IMG/VR virus record: IMGVR_UViG_3300021594_000641
Location: 1-64,000 of that record
Length of the DNA stretch: 64,000 bases
Strand: one strand, 5' to 3'
Origin: a virus
Under the pieces are notes generated by a model that was not told the DNA's origin, ran no database searches, and saw nothing but the letters and a program-made list of their open reading frames with translations. This document shows positions 56,951 to 64,000 of the stretch, piece after piece. The position numbers and the translations under genes are program-made. Within the stretch, counting starts at the first letter, position 1; every line of letters begins with the position of its first letter.

Positions 56951-57601
56951 TTAAACCTGATTTGTTGTCTTGTCTTGGATGTAATACATGGTCAGATTGA
57001 ACGACCCAAGCATTTGTCTAGGATCCGTGATGCTTTGATTCAAGCTGCACAAGAAACATTTAAAGACTACGGTTTTGCCTCCTACAGAAGTAAGAGTTAG
57101 CGTGAGAGGATAATTGTAAGTTGAAATTCTGTAGGCTTGGTAGAACTCGTATACCCTATGGAAACCTGTAGTTGCAGCGGCAGTCGCGCTATTAGCGCAA
57201 CCTACTAAAAAGCATATACCGCTAACGCTCATCTGCCCTATTTTTTCACCGAAGGTGTATATGTAGTGCGTATTTCTCAGCGACGGCATGAACTGAACGT
57301 TGCATTCTTCATTTAAGTTTATTCCTGTGACGACAGAGGCCATTGTTCCAAACGCGCCTTCATTGCTAGAAAATACTACGTTGTTGTTTCCTCCTCCTCT
57401 ATCTGCTGTGATCGTTATAGTTAATACTTTGTCTTTTTCAGATACTGATCCTTGCATTACGCTACCTGGAGAACTAATAAATATATCTCCAGAAGGCTGA
57501 GCCTCTAAAAGACCTAGCAAAGTTTCAGCTACTTGTGCTTCTCCAGCAAGTACCTCTTCTATACCTCTTTGATTTATTTGGGCAGCGTCTAGAACAGCCA
57601 T
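56951..57601 (-). CDS. Tail structural protein, 216 aa
   Basis: ATG at 57601 with GAGGAT. Beta-rich (GSVMQGSVSEKDKVLTITITADRGGG, YPLTLTLTSVGGKTVVFKCFL). Located just downstream of the tape-measure candidate, as tail-tube or connector proteins often are. The compact size fits a tube-like domain. Family not recognised. Confidence 0.6.
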   Translation of the reverse strand: MAVLDAAQINQRGIEEVLAGEAQVAETLLGLLEAQPSGDIFISSPGSVMQGSVSEKDKVLTITITADRGGGNNNVVFSSNEGAFGTMASVVTGINLNEECNVQFMPSLRNTHYIYTFGEKIGQMSVSGICFLVGCANSATAAATTGFHRVYEFYQAYRISTYNYPLTLTLTSVGGKTVVFKCFLCSLNQSITDPRQMLGSFNLTMYYIQDKTTNQV

Positions 57602-57611
57602 GGCTTTATCC

Positions 57612-60600
57612 TCACATAGCTCCTAGTTGAGCGTTTTCTAGATTTAGAGTTACTACTCCAGTGGATAACGCCAGTGAGCCAGTCAGGCCTCCAGACATTT
57701 GGAATTTTTGAGCAGACGCTGTGGTGGTAGCTGCTTTTTCTTGTTCTTTTAGTTTATTTAAATAATCTGTTCCCACCGACCTTCCTTCCATCTTCAATTT
57801 TATTAACTGATTTTCTTTTCCTCCCAGCTCTTTTAACGCCGACTTCTTTTCTTCGTCGCTGCCTTTTTCTATAGCGTCCAGCTCGGCATCGGATAGCTTG
57901 TCTTTGTCTCCAAAAACTTTGCTAACCAAATAAGCTTCTCTAGCCAACCGGCCTTTTGAAACCGGGTTCAAGTCTGTCCATTCTTTGCTACTTTTATCTA
58001 TATCCTGCAGCAAACTTTTAGCCGCTTTGTTAGACACTTCCTTAGGGTCTGCTTCCATCTCTCGCATCAGATGGTCTATAGCGCTATCTCTTTCTCCTTG
58101 CTTTCTTATTTCTTCAGCTGTGCTGGCTGTTCCCTGGCTCTGCATTTGTCCAACAGCTGACGCCTCTCCTTCGGCAGTTCTAAGCATAGCTTCAGCCGCT
58201 CTTCTTCCTATTTCTCCGCTAGCTTCTCCTAGCCTTGAGTTAGGATCATTTATAGACCTTATCAAATTATTTTGAGCATTAACTAGTTGTTTAATTCCTA
58301 CTCTAGCTTCTTCTTGTTGCTTTTGCGTTAAACTGCTTTTAAACCCAGCTTCTAGAGACTCTACGTTGTAACCTCCCTCTTGAGCTCTCTTTCTTAGCCT
58401 GCTTTCTACGTCTCTATACTTATTTTGTAATTTTTTCCTTTCTTCCAAAGACGCTGGGTCTGTTTTTTCTCTAAGAGCCGCATCGGCTTTAAGTATGTTT
58501 TCACGCTCTGCTAAATCAGCTGCTGCCTCTGCCTTTTGCGCGTCTGTCGCCCCTATTTCTTTTAGTATGTCTCCAATACTTCCTTTCTTTATACCAGACA
58601 AGTTTTTTTCTGCTCTTTCTACTTCAGACACTAAAGGCGCAAAAGCAGCTGTGCCTGCGTCGGTCTTGTTAGCATTTAAATAATCTTTTCCGGTAACGGC
58701 TTTCTCTCGGTCTGAGCCTGTAAATATCTTGGCTATCTTATCCAAAGCGGCTGCAGTCCCTGACAGCCTTTCCTGCGCTTCTTCTCTCTTTGCTTTAGAC
58801 AGAGTAGTTCTAGCGCCCACAGTTCCTTCAGTAAACGATCTAGCCAAAGTGTTTATAAAGTCTACGCTTCCTCCGCTTTTTCTTTGTATTGAAGATATAA
58901 CGTTATTAACTGCAGCTGGGCTTACTGTTGCTGCGTTATCTTCTAGTACAGACAATACTCCTGCATCTACTTTACTTAAAGCTTCTGCAAAATTTGTGCT
59001 AGCTCTTGTTCTTAAATACCTAGAAATATTGTCTATAGATTTTCCTTGAATGTTCTTGGCGTATTCTTCTGGAGATACTCCGTATTTTTTCATTAAACCT
59101 TCGTCTTGAACGTCCTTCAGCTTTCCAGCATCTTGAATTAAATCTGATGTAGAAAACCTGGCTTTTATAGTACCGTCAGCTTCCAAGAACCCTGAGAAGG
59201 CTTGAGTAACGTATTGAAGCTGAGAAGCTGGTATTTCTCCTATGCCTCCTCGAATCAAATCTTTCAGGTTAGCTTTGGGTCCAGCGTTCATCAAAAGGTC
59301 TGCTGCCCTTTGCATAGCAGTTCCGCGACCAAGCCTTGAAAAAGCTTTTTGAACATTAGCTTCAGCGTTTCTTACGCCTTCTTCTGCTCTGATCGCGTCT
59401 GCTGCTCTGGCGTTGTACTGAACTAGGAACGCGTTTCCGCTTTCATACCTGTTGTTTCTTGCAAAAGTGTCTATGTTTAATCTTCCAAGCGCCATTGAAG
59501 ATTTAAATGTGTCTACTTGGTCTTGTTTTATTAAGCCAGCCTTCAATGCCTCATCTGCCAAAAATCCAAAATCTCCTTTGTTATATCTCTGCAGCTGATC
59601 ACTATTCATGTTCATAACTTGCCCAGCGACGAAATCGCTAAGCTGTTTTGACTTTGCAGTTATTGCCTCTGTTTCTTGCTTTGTAGTTCCTTCTCCAAAA
59701 AGTCTATTGGTAAGAATGGCGTTAGCAAGCTGGCTAGATACTCTACCCTGAGCTTCTCTTCCCTGGAACAGGGAAGCTACTTTTCCTCCAATGTTGTATT
59801 TCTCTGTGTATTCTTGAAGACCTTTATCGTTAGCTTTAAAAGCGTTAAATTTTACGATGTTGTTTCCTAGCTTTGATTTTATTTCATCTTCGCTAAGCAT
59901 GACATCTGGGCCTGATGCCGTTTTTAGCTTTTGAACATAAGAAGATAATTCTGGACCGAGATCTATGCCTGCTTCTTGCATGGCTATCAAAGCAGAGTGA
60001 TTCTTGGCAAGATCGCTGCCTGCTGCGGAGGCTTGCGCTCTCATCTCGGTCATTGCCATGTTTTGCTTGGTAGGCATTCCAAAACCTTGGACGCCGCCAA
60101 ATAGTTCTCCTCTTACTGAAGCTCCAGTAGCTGCGGCTATGCCTATTTGAGGAGCCAGGTTTCTGTTCAAACCCATCTGGTCAGTAAGTTGACCGGCGTT
60201 TGCCATGAGCGTAGTCATGGCTTGCATACTCATGCCCGCTCTCTTGGCGGCAAGACCCGCATTCCTTACAAGCATCTCTACTTCTTGAGGAGACTTCGAG
60301 GCTAATCCGTTTTGAGTAAGCAGCTCCAGGGCATTCATCAACTGACCTATTGGAGCGTCCGGTTGACCGGCTTCCCCAAATATGTCTTTCATAGCTGAAA
60401 TAGCCCCAGCCATTCCTTCTAGCTTTTGAGATATTCTTTCAGCTTCAAATCCTTGTACTTTTGTGCTGAACTCAGTACTGGACATCTTAAGCAAATCATC
60501 TACAGACTTTCCTGTAGACGCTGCCATGGCCTGCATGTTTACTCCGCCACCGCCCATCAGTCCTCTTGAAACCATCTCAGAAAACATTGAACCAGCTTGT

Positions 60601-61241
60601 CCAGCGGTTATTCCGCGCATCCTAGACACGTCCGCTGTTTCTCCAAACAGCCTGTCAAATACTTGCTGCTGTATTCCTTTGAAGTTTTCCTTACCCATAC
60701 CCAACATTCCTGAAGTTGGGTCCATGGCAAACCTAGCGCCTTCAGCCATCCTCTGGGCCATGATGACTGCAGAACCTCTTGACCCGTGCAAACGGTCAAA
60801 GAAGTCAGGATCAGCCATGGCAAAAAACGGCATCATTGCCGACAAGTCTCTAGACATTGTCGCAGCGCCGGCTCTTTCTCTGTCTCCAAAGTTAGCGCCT
60901 GTAAGATTGGCCGCGCCTTGAAAAGCTTTTAAATAAGCTCGTTGATCTTGAGCTGCGGCGGCTCGCATAGCTTCTTGCTGCATCGCAAATGCTGCATTGT
61001 TTTGCAGTTGCGTGTGCAAGTTCATTGTTGGATTGAATTGCCCGAACACGCCTCCCTGCATGTTGAACACGCTAGGGATTATGCTCTGAACAGCGCTGTT
61101 GACCATCATTGCCATGGGGCCTTGAATACCAAGGGCTCCGGCAATGTTGAATGTAGGTACGGGCTGTATTGGAGGAGCGGCGAACAGATTTGAGTTCTGG
61201 GCCGCTAATCCGAAAAACCCTTGGTCTAATGGTCCAGGCAC
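57612..61241 (-). CDS. Tape-measure protein candidate, about 1209 aa
   Basis: Very long protein, rich in Ala, Met and Gln, with long helices throughout (AFAMQQEAMRAAAAQDQRAYLKAFQ). The N-terminus has an unusual Gly/Pro/Phe stretch (GALGIQGPMAMMVNSAVQ). No lysozyme or transmembrane domain is obvious. Length and position before the tail genes support a tape measure. The start is a GTG at 61241 with GAGGTAA 8 nt upstream; a TTG at 61247 is nearer and the alternative. Probable scaffold for tail assembly. Confidence 0.75.
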   Translation of the reverse strand: MPGPLDQGFFGLAAQNSNLFAAPPIQPVPTFNIAGALGIQGPMAMMVNSAVQSIIPSVFNMQGGVFGQFNPTMNLHTQLQNNAAFAMQQEAMRAAAAQDQRAYLKAFQGAANLTGANFGDRERAGAATMSRDLSAMMPFFAMADPDFFDRLHGSRGSAVIMAQRMAEGARFAMDPTSGMLGMGKENFKGIQQQVFDRLFGETADVSRMRGITAGQAGSMFSEMVSRGLMGGGGVNMQAMAASTGKSVDDLLKMSSTEFSTKVQGFEAERISQKLEGMAGAISAMKDIFGEAGQPDAPIGQLMNALELLTQNGLASKSPQEVEMLVRNAGLAAKRAGMSMQAMTTLMANAGQLTDQMGLNRNLAPQIGIAAATGASVRGELFGGVQGFGMPTKQNMAMTEMRAQASAAGSDLAKNHSALIAMQEAGIDLGPELSSYVQKLKTASGPDVMLSEDEIKSKLGNNIVKFNAFKANDKGLQEYTEKYNIGGKVASLFQGREAQGRVSSQLANAILTNRLFGEGTTKQETEAITAKSKQLSDFVAGQVMNMNSDQLQRYNKGDFGFLADEALKAGLIKQDQVDTFKSSMALGRLNIDTFARNNRYESGNAFLVQYNARAADAIRAEEGVRNAEANVQKAFSRLGRGTAMQRAADLLMNAGPKANLKDLIRGGIGEIPASQLQYVTQAFSGFLEADGTIKARFSTSDLIQDAGKLKDVQDEGLMKKYGVSPEEYAKNIQGKSIDNISRYLRTRASTNFAEALSKVDAGVLSVLEDNAATVSPAAVNNVISSIQRKSGGSVDFINTLARSFTEGTVGARTTLSKAKREEAQERLSGTAAALDKIAKIFTGSDREKAVTGKDYLNANKTDAGTAAFAPLVSEVERAEKNLSGIKKGSIGDILKEIGATDAQKAEAAADLAERENILKADAALREKTDPASLEERKKLQNKYRDVESRLRKRAQEGGYNVESLEAGFKSSLTQKQQEEARVGIKQLVNAQNNLIRSINDPNSRLGEASGEIGRRAAEAMLRTAEGEASAVGQMQSQGTASTAEEIRKQGERDSAIDHLMREMEADPKEVSNKAAKSLLQDIDKSSKEWTDLNPVSKGRLAREAYLVSKVFGDKDKLSDAELDAIEKGSDEEKKSALKELGGKENQLIKLKMEGRSVGTDYLNKLKEQEKAATTTASAQKFQMSGGLTGSLALSTGVVTLNLENAQLGAM

Positions 61242-61243
61242 AT

Positions 61244-61663
61244 TCAATTACCTCGCGAGTATGCCTGTTTAAGTATTTCCTCTACAGCTGCCTTGAACTT
61301 TGGATCCTCCATTCTTTTCATGCCTTCCTTGTATTGCTCAATCAAACTCAGGTTATTAGGCCTGCTATCACTTTCAATATTCTTTTCTTTCCAAGGCAGA
61401 GTCAATTCTTCAAATAGCTCTATTGCGGCTGTGGAGTTCTCCCAAGCCTTTCCAAACAATTCGGAAGACGAGGTGGAAAGGGCAGCTATGAATCTATGCA
61501 AATATAGCTTGGCCATCTCTGCATTTTTCAAAGCCCTATACTGCTTCGATATAAGAAGCAGCCTTGCGTCCCATTTGCGATCAAATAGCCTTGTTTTCGA
61601 GAAGTCGATAACTCCTTCGGTTGCAAGGCTAACCAAAAGAGAGGCTATCCGATCGCTTTCCAA
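61244..61663 (-). CDS. Tail assembly chaperone-like protein, 139 aa
   Basis: TTG start at 61663 overlapping the end of the previous gene by 19 nt; no better start is visible. Helical throughout (LISKQYRALKNAEMAKLYL, YKEGMKRMEDPKFKAAVEEIL). In the position where tail phages keep small assembly chaperones just upstream of the tape measure. No frameshift signal was identified. Function from position only. Confidence 0.58.
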   Translation of the reverse strand: MESDRIASLLVSLATEGVIDFSKTRLFDRKWDARLLLISKQYRALKNAEMAKLYLHRFIAALSTSSSELFGKAWENSTAAIELFEELTLPWKEKNIESDSRPNNLSLIEQYKEGMKRMEDPKFKAAVEEILKQAYSRGN

Positions 61664-62706
61664 AAATCCCGTGATTCCGCCATAGTCTGCAGTTTATCAC
61701 ATAGGGACTGGAACTCGGTATAGAGATGACTAATTGTGTTACGCATAACTTCGTTAGGCATTATCTGACTAACTAAGTCATCAAATAACGGAAACAACTT
61801 AGTATCCGGAATTTTATAAGAGTCTTCTGGAACGTCTATTTCGTCTATAGTTGGTACTTCAATGATATCTTTTTCTGTCTCTATCCTTTCAACAGCCATT
61901 ACGCATCTGTAAGACATCAGCGTTCTCCAGTAGAAGCTGGTGTCTCCAATAATCTTAGATTGAACGTCTTTTTGCGCGTCTACCACTAGCTGCTTGTAAG
62001 CCAGGTCTGACTCTTTGGTAGTCAAAGACCTAAAGGTGACGATCATCCTTCCGCCAAAGATGCTGTATTTCTTTTTAAATCTGACATCGCCCAAAAGGCA
62101 TTGGACAAAATTTACTTTGTCTTCTTCGTTTATTTCAACTAAGTCTTCTTTGGCCAGGTCCCAACCGCAATGCGGACAGGCCTTTGGTTCTTGTTTTGTT
62201 ATTCCTGACTCAGACTTATTTTCGTCTACAGGCGGAGCTGGCTCTTCTACAGGAACAGCCGGAGCAGCCTTTGCCGCTTCTACAGCCTGAGGCTCTGGTA
62301 AGTCGTCTACTACAAACGTATCGTTTATTGTTTCTTTAAAGTTAGCGGAGTCTAAAGCTGCTGCCGGGTTCTTAGCTGCGTTTAAAACTTCTGTTACTTT
62401 TTTACGTTGCTCCTCCGACAGCTGGCTAATGTCAACTGGCTCTGGAAGTTTCATGTTCTGTCTTGGAACTTGAGGCAAAGCTTCAGGAACAGCTTCGCTT
62501 ATTCTCTGAGCTATGTTTGCCGGAAGAGTAGAAGGGTCTGCAACTACTCCGAGCTTCATCAGCCCGTCTCTTTCCATTTCAGTCAGAACTGTACCTGGAG
62601 GCATACTTCCTGGCGAGTCAGGAAGCTGGCTTATCGTAGGTTTGGCTGGTGGAGGAACTGGAGGAAGTTTTTTAAAAGATCCAACCCGTTTGATCGGTTT
62701 ATCCAT
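61645..62706 (-). CDS. Tail assembly/structural protein with CxxC, 353 aa
   Basis: ATG at 62706 with AAAGGGC. The N-terminal 120 residues are Pro/Ala/Glu-rich and disordered. A CPHCGW motif lies near residue 177. The C-terminus is mixed alpha/beta (GRMIVTFRSLTTKESDLAYKQ). No clear family; it resembles chaperone or tail-associated proteins of large phages. It overlaps the chaperone-like gene. Confidence 0.62.
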   Translation of the reverse strand: MDKPIKRVGSFKKLPPVPPPAKPTISQLPDSPGSMPPGTVLTEMERDGLMKLGVVADPSTLPANIAQRISEAVPEALPQVPRQNMKLPEPVDISQLSEEQRKKVTEVLNAAKNPAAALDSANFKETINDTFVVDDLPEPQAVEAAKAAPAVPVEEPAPPVDENKSESGITKQEPKACPHCGWDLAKEDLVEINEEDKVNFVQCLLGDVRFKKKYSIFGGRMIVTFRSLTTKESDLAYKQLVVDAQKDVQSKIIGDTSFYWRTLMSYRCVMAVERIETEKDIIEVPTIDEIDVPEDSYKIPDTKLFPLFDDLVSQIMPNEVMRNTISHLYTEFQSLCDKLQTMAESRDFWKAIG

Positions 62707-62716
62707 GATCGCCCTT

Positions 62717-64000
62717 TCACTGAATCACTGGGTAGTTTCCGTTTGGAGACTCTGGACTTTCTTCTTCTATCGTAGCAGACGCGTATTCTTCTCCAGGCTT
62801 CTTTGCCATAAAGCCGTTAGATCCTTGTGCAGTGTACAGTTTGCTATTTAATTTTCTATAGCTAGTTCCAAGCCAAGCGTCTCTTCCTGGATACGGATAA
62901 GTCTCGTTTGAGTTTGTTACTACAGGCTTTTCTTTCCACTTATACGCTGTAAGCCCTGAAGCCCTAGCTCTTTGCGCCCATCGGCTCTCGAACAGCATGA
63001 ACCCTTCTGCTTCGCATTGCTTTGTTGTTCTAAAAGAAAAACCTGCTCCTTCAGCTACGCCTATTCCCTTATAAACTCCGTCAGCAAAATGATTTGAAAA
63101 GTTTTGAATCTTTTCTTCTTTTAAACCAGCGCCTAGATTCGATATGTCGTCCGCGTATTGATTTAAGATGTCCTTACCTTTCTGGTCTATTTCCCCGACA
63201 TATTGAGTTCCGGCAGTAGTAGCTATATGACCATTATTTATTTGAACTGAGCTCTGAAATACGCCGCCTCCCAAAAAGTCTCCTCTGCCTGTCACGTACA
63301 GGCCTCCAGAGATGTATGTGTTGTAAGCTGTGTACTGGTTAGTGGCTATCAGTTGATCTCCAGGACCAAAGTTGTCTGATATGTAAGAAGAAACATAATT
63401 GTTTATAGCTTGGCAGCTGGTAGTTATTGAGTTTGACGCTTCAAACGTCATTTTCCCGTTTCCGACAGTGCCAGCTCCTGACTTTATGTAAACTTCTCCG
63501 GCAAACACAGCAGCTTGATTTGCTGACTTTATTATCACACCATTTGATACGGTATCCGTGCCTATTTGCCCAAAGTCTTGAGTATCTCCTTCTCCTCGGC
63601 TTTCCAGAAGAAGTCCGCCTGTCTTTGAGTTTCCAGCTAGAAGCTGCATGTTCTTTTCAGCTTTTAGCCTAACATCGTTTTCTGAAGCGGATATTTCTAC
63701 AGACTTCCTTGCCCTTACTACAGTGTCTTTTCCAGTCAGAGCCACTAGGTTTCTTCCAGGCCTTAGCTGTATATCCCCAGGACAGCTTATTTCTATACTG
63801 CCTCCTCCCATTCTTATTTCTTCGCCGCCAGGGCCTGCAATAACTACAGTACCGTCCCTAAGTATCGATATAAAACTTAAAGACGGATGGTAGTTTGCTG
63901 AAAACCTGTGGTCTACATCTTTTTCTTTAGCCTCTGGCCTAGGCAAGTAATGATTAGAAGAAAGGTTGGATATAGCGACAGCACTTTCTTTCTCCGGGTC
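62717..64000 (-). CDS. Beta-helix spike protein (gp5-like), 5' end outside window
   Basis: Open frame continues to the right edge without a stop (DPEKESAVAISNLSSNHY ahead of LPRPEAKEK), so the start lies beyond 64000. The segment IRMGGGSIEISCPGDIQ, VRARKSVEISASENDVRLKAEKNMQLLAGN and SNGVIIKSANQAAVFAGEV repeats with the short-strand pattern of VgrG/gp5 C-terminal beta-helices, which pierce the host envelope. 427 residues are visible. The C-terminal 90 residues are aromatic and charged (GRDAWLGTSYRKLNSKLYTAQGS). It is the first tail gene seen from the right. Confidence 0.75.
   Translation of the reverse strand, partial: DPEKESAVAISNLSSNHYLPRPEAKEKDVDHRFSANYHPSLSFISILRDGTVVIAGPGGEEIRMGGGSIEISCPGDIQLRPGRNLVALTGKDTVVRARKSVEISASENDVRLKAEKNMQLLAGNSKTGGLLLESRGEGDTQDFGQIGTDTVSNGVIIKSANQAAVFAGEVYIKSGAGTVGNGKMTFEASNSITTSCQAINNYVSSYISDNFGPGDQLIATNQYTAYNTYISGGLYVTGRGDFLGGGVFQSSVQINNGHIATTAGTQYVGEIDQKGKDILNQYADDISNLGAGLKEEKIQNFSNHFADGVYKGIGVAEGAGFSFRTTKQCEAEGFMLFESRWAQRARASGLTAYKWKEKPVVTNSNETYPYPGRDAWLGTSYRKLNSKLYTAQGSNGFMAKKPGEEYASATIEEESPESPNGNYPVIQ

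Overview
The window is a stretch of a large tailed double-stranded DNA phage genome. Evidence for a phage is a terminase large subunit (18138-20006), a baseplate J-like protein, a gp25-like baseplate wedge candidate, a beta-helical spike, a very long tape-measure candidate, a long run of putative tail-fibre genes, a phage-type sigma factor and four convincing tRNA genes. J-like, gp25-like and spike proteins together suggest a contractile-tailed (myovirus-like) phage. DNA is moderately AT-rich and the standard bacterial code is used. Genes are tightly packed with ATGA/TAATG overlaps and strong GGAGG-type ribosome sites. Nearly everything lies on the minus strand; only the terminase and the gene at 23100-24251 are on plus. 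The host is not identified. A secreted protein at 12442-12816 resembles a family I associate with Planctomycetota, which is a weak hint only.

Layout. 1-18.1 kb is an accessory region of small unknown genes plus a spore-photoproduct-lyase-family radical SAM enzyme, an HTH/AT-hook protein beside a roughly 80-bp imperfect inverted repeat, a cytidine-deaminase-like protein, a TnpB/Cas12-like protein lacking its C-terminal RuvC-III/zinc-ribbon part, tRNA genes, two secreted proteins, a first CRISPR mini-array and a glycosyltransferase. 18.1-30.6 kb holds a bidirectional promoter, terminase, DUF3310 protein, a large zinc-finger primase, GNAT and small conserved phage proteins, and a cluster of a Ycf46-like AAA+ ATPase, a 388-aa partner, a DUF1257 protein and a DUF2997 protein, with CRISPR mini-arrays 2 and 3. 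30.6-64 kb is a virion operon read leftward on the minus strand: spike, tape measure, hub, sigma factor, baseplate wedge, subtilisin-like protease, fibre/adhesin genes (including a paralogous family and an HNH endonuclease), then a two-domain glycosyltransferase.

The most striking content is three dispersed mini-arrays (4, 3 and 5 repeats of 29 nt, spacers of 31-33 nt) that share one conserved leader of about 60 nt full of hairpins. The repeat looks type I-E-like when read on the minus strand. No Cascade, Cas3, Cas1 or Cas2 gene is present. The only candidate effector in the window is the truncated TnpB/Cas12-like protein at 10072-11325, which looks nuclease-inactive. The arrays may borrow host Cas proteins or partner with this protein; both are inferences.
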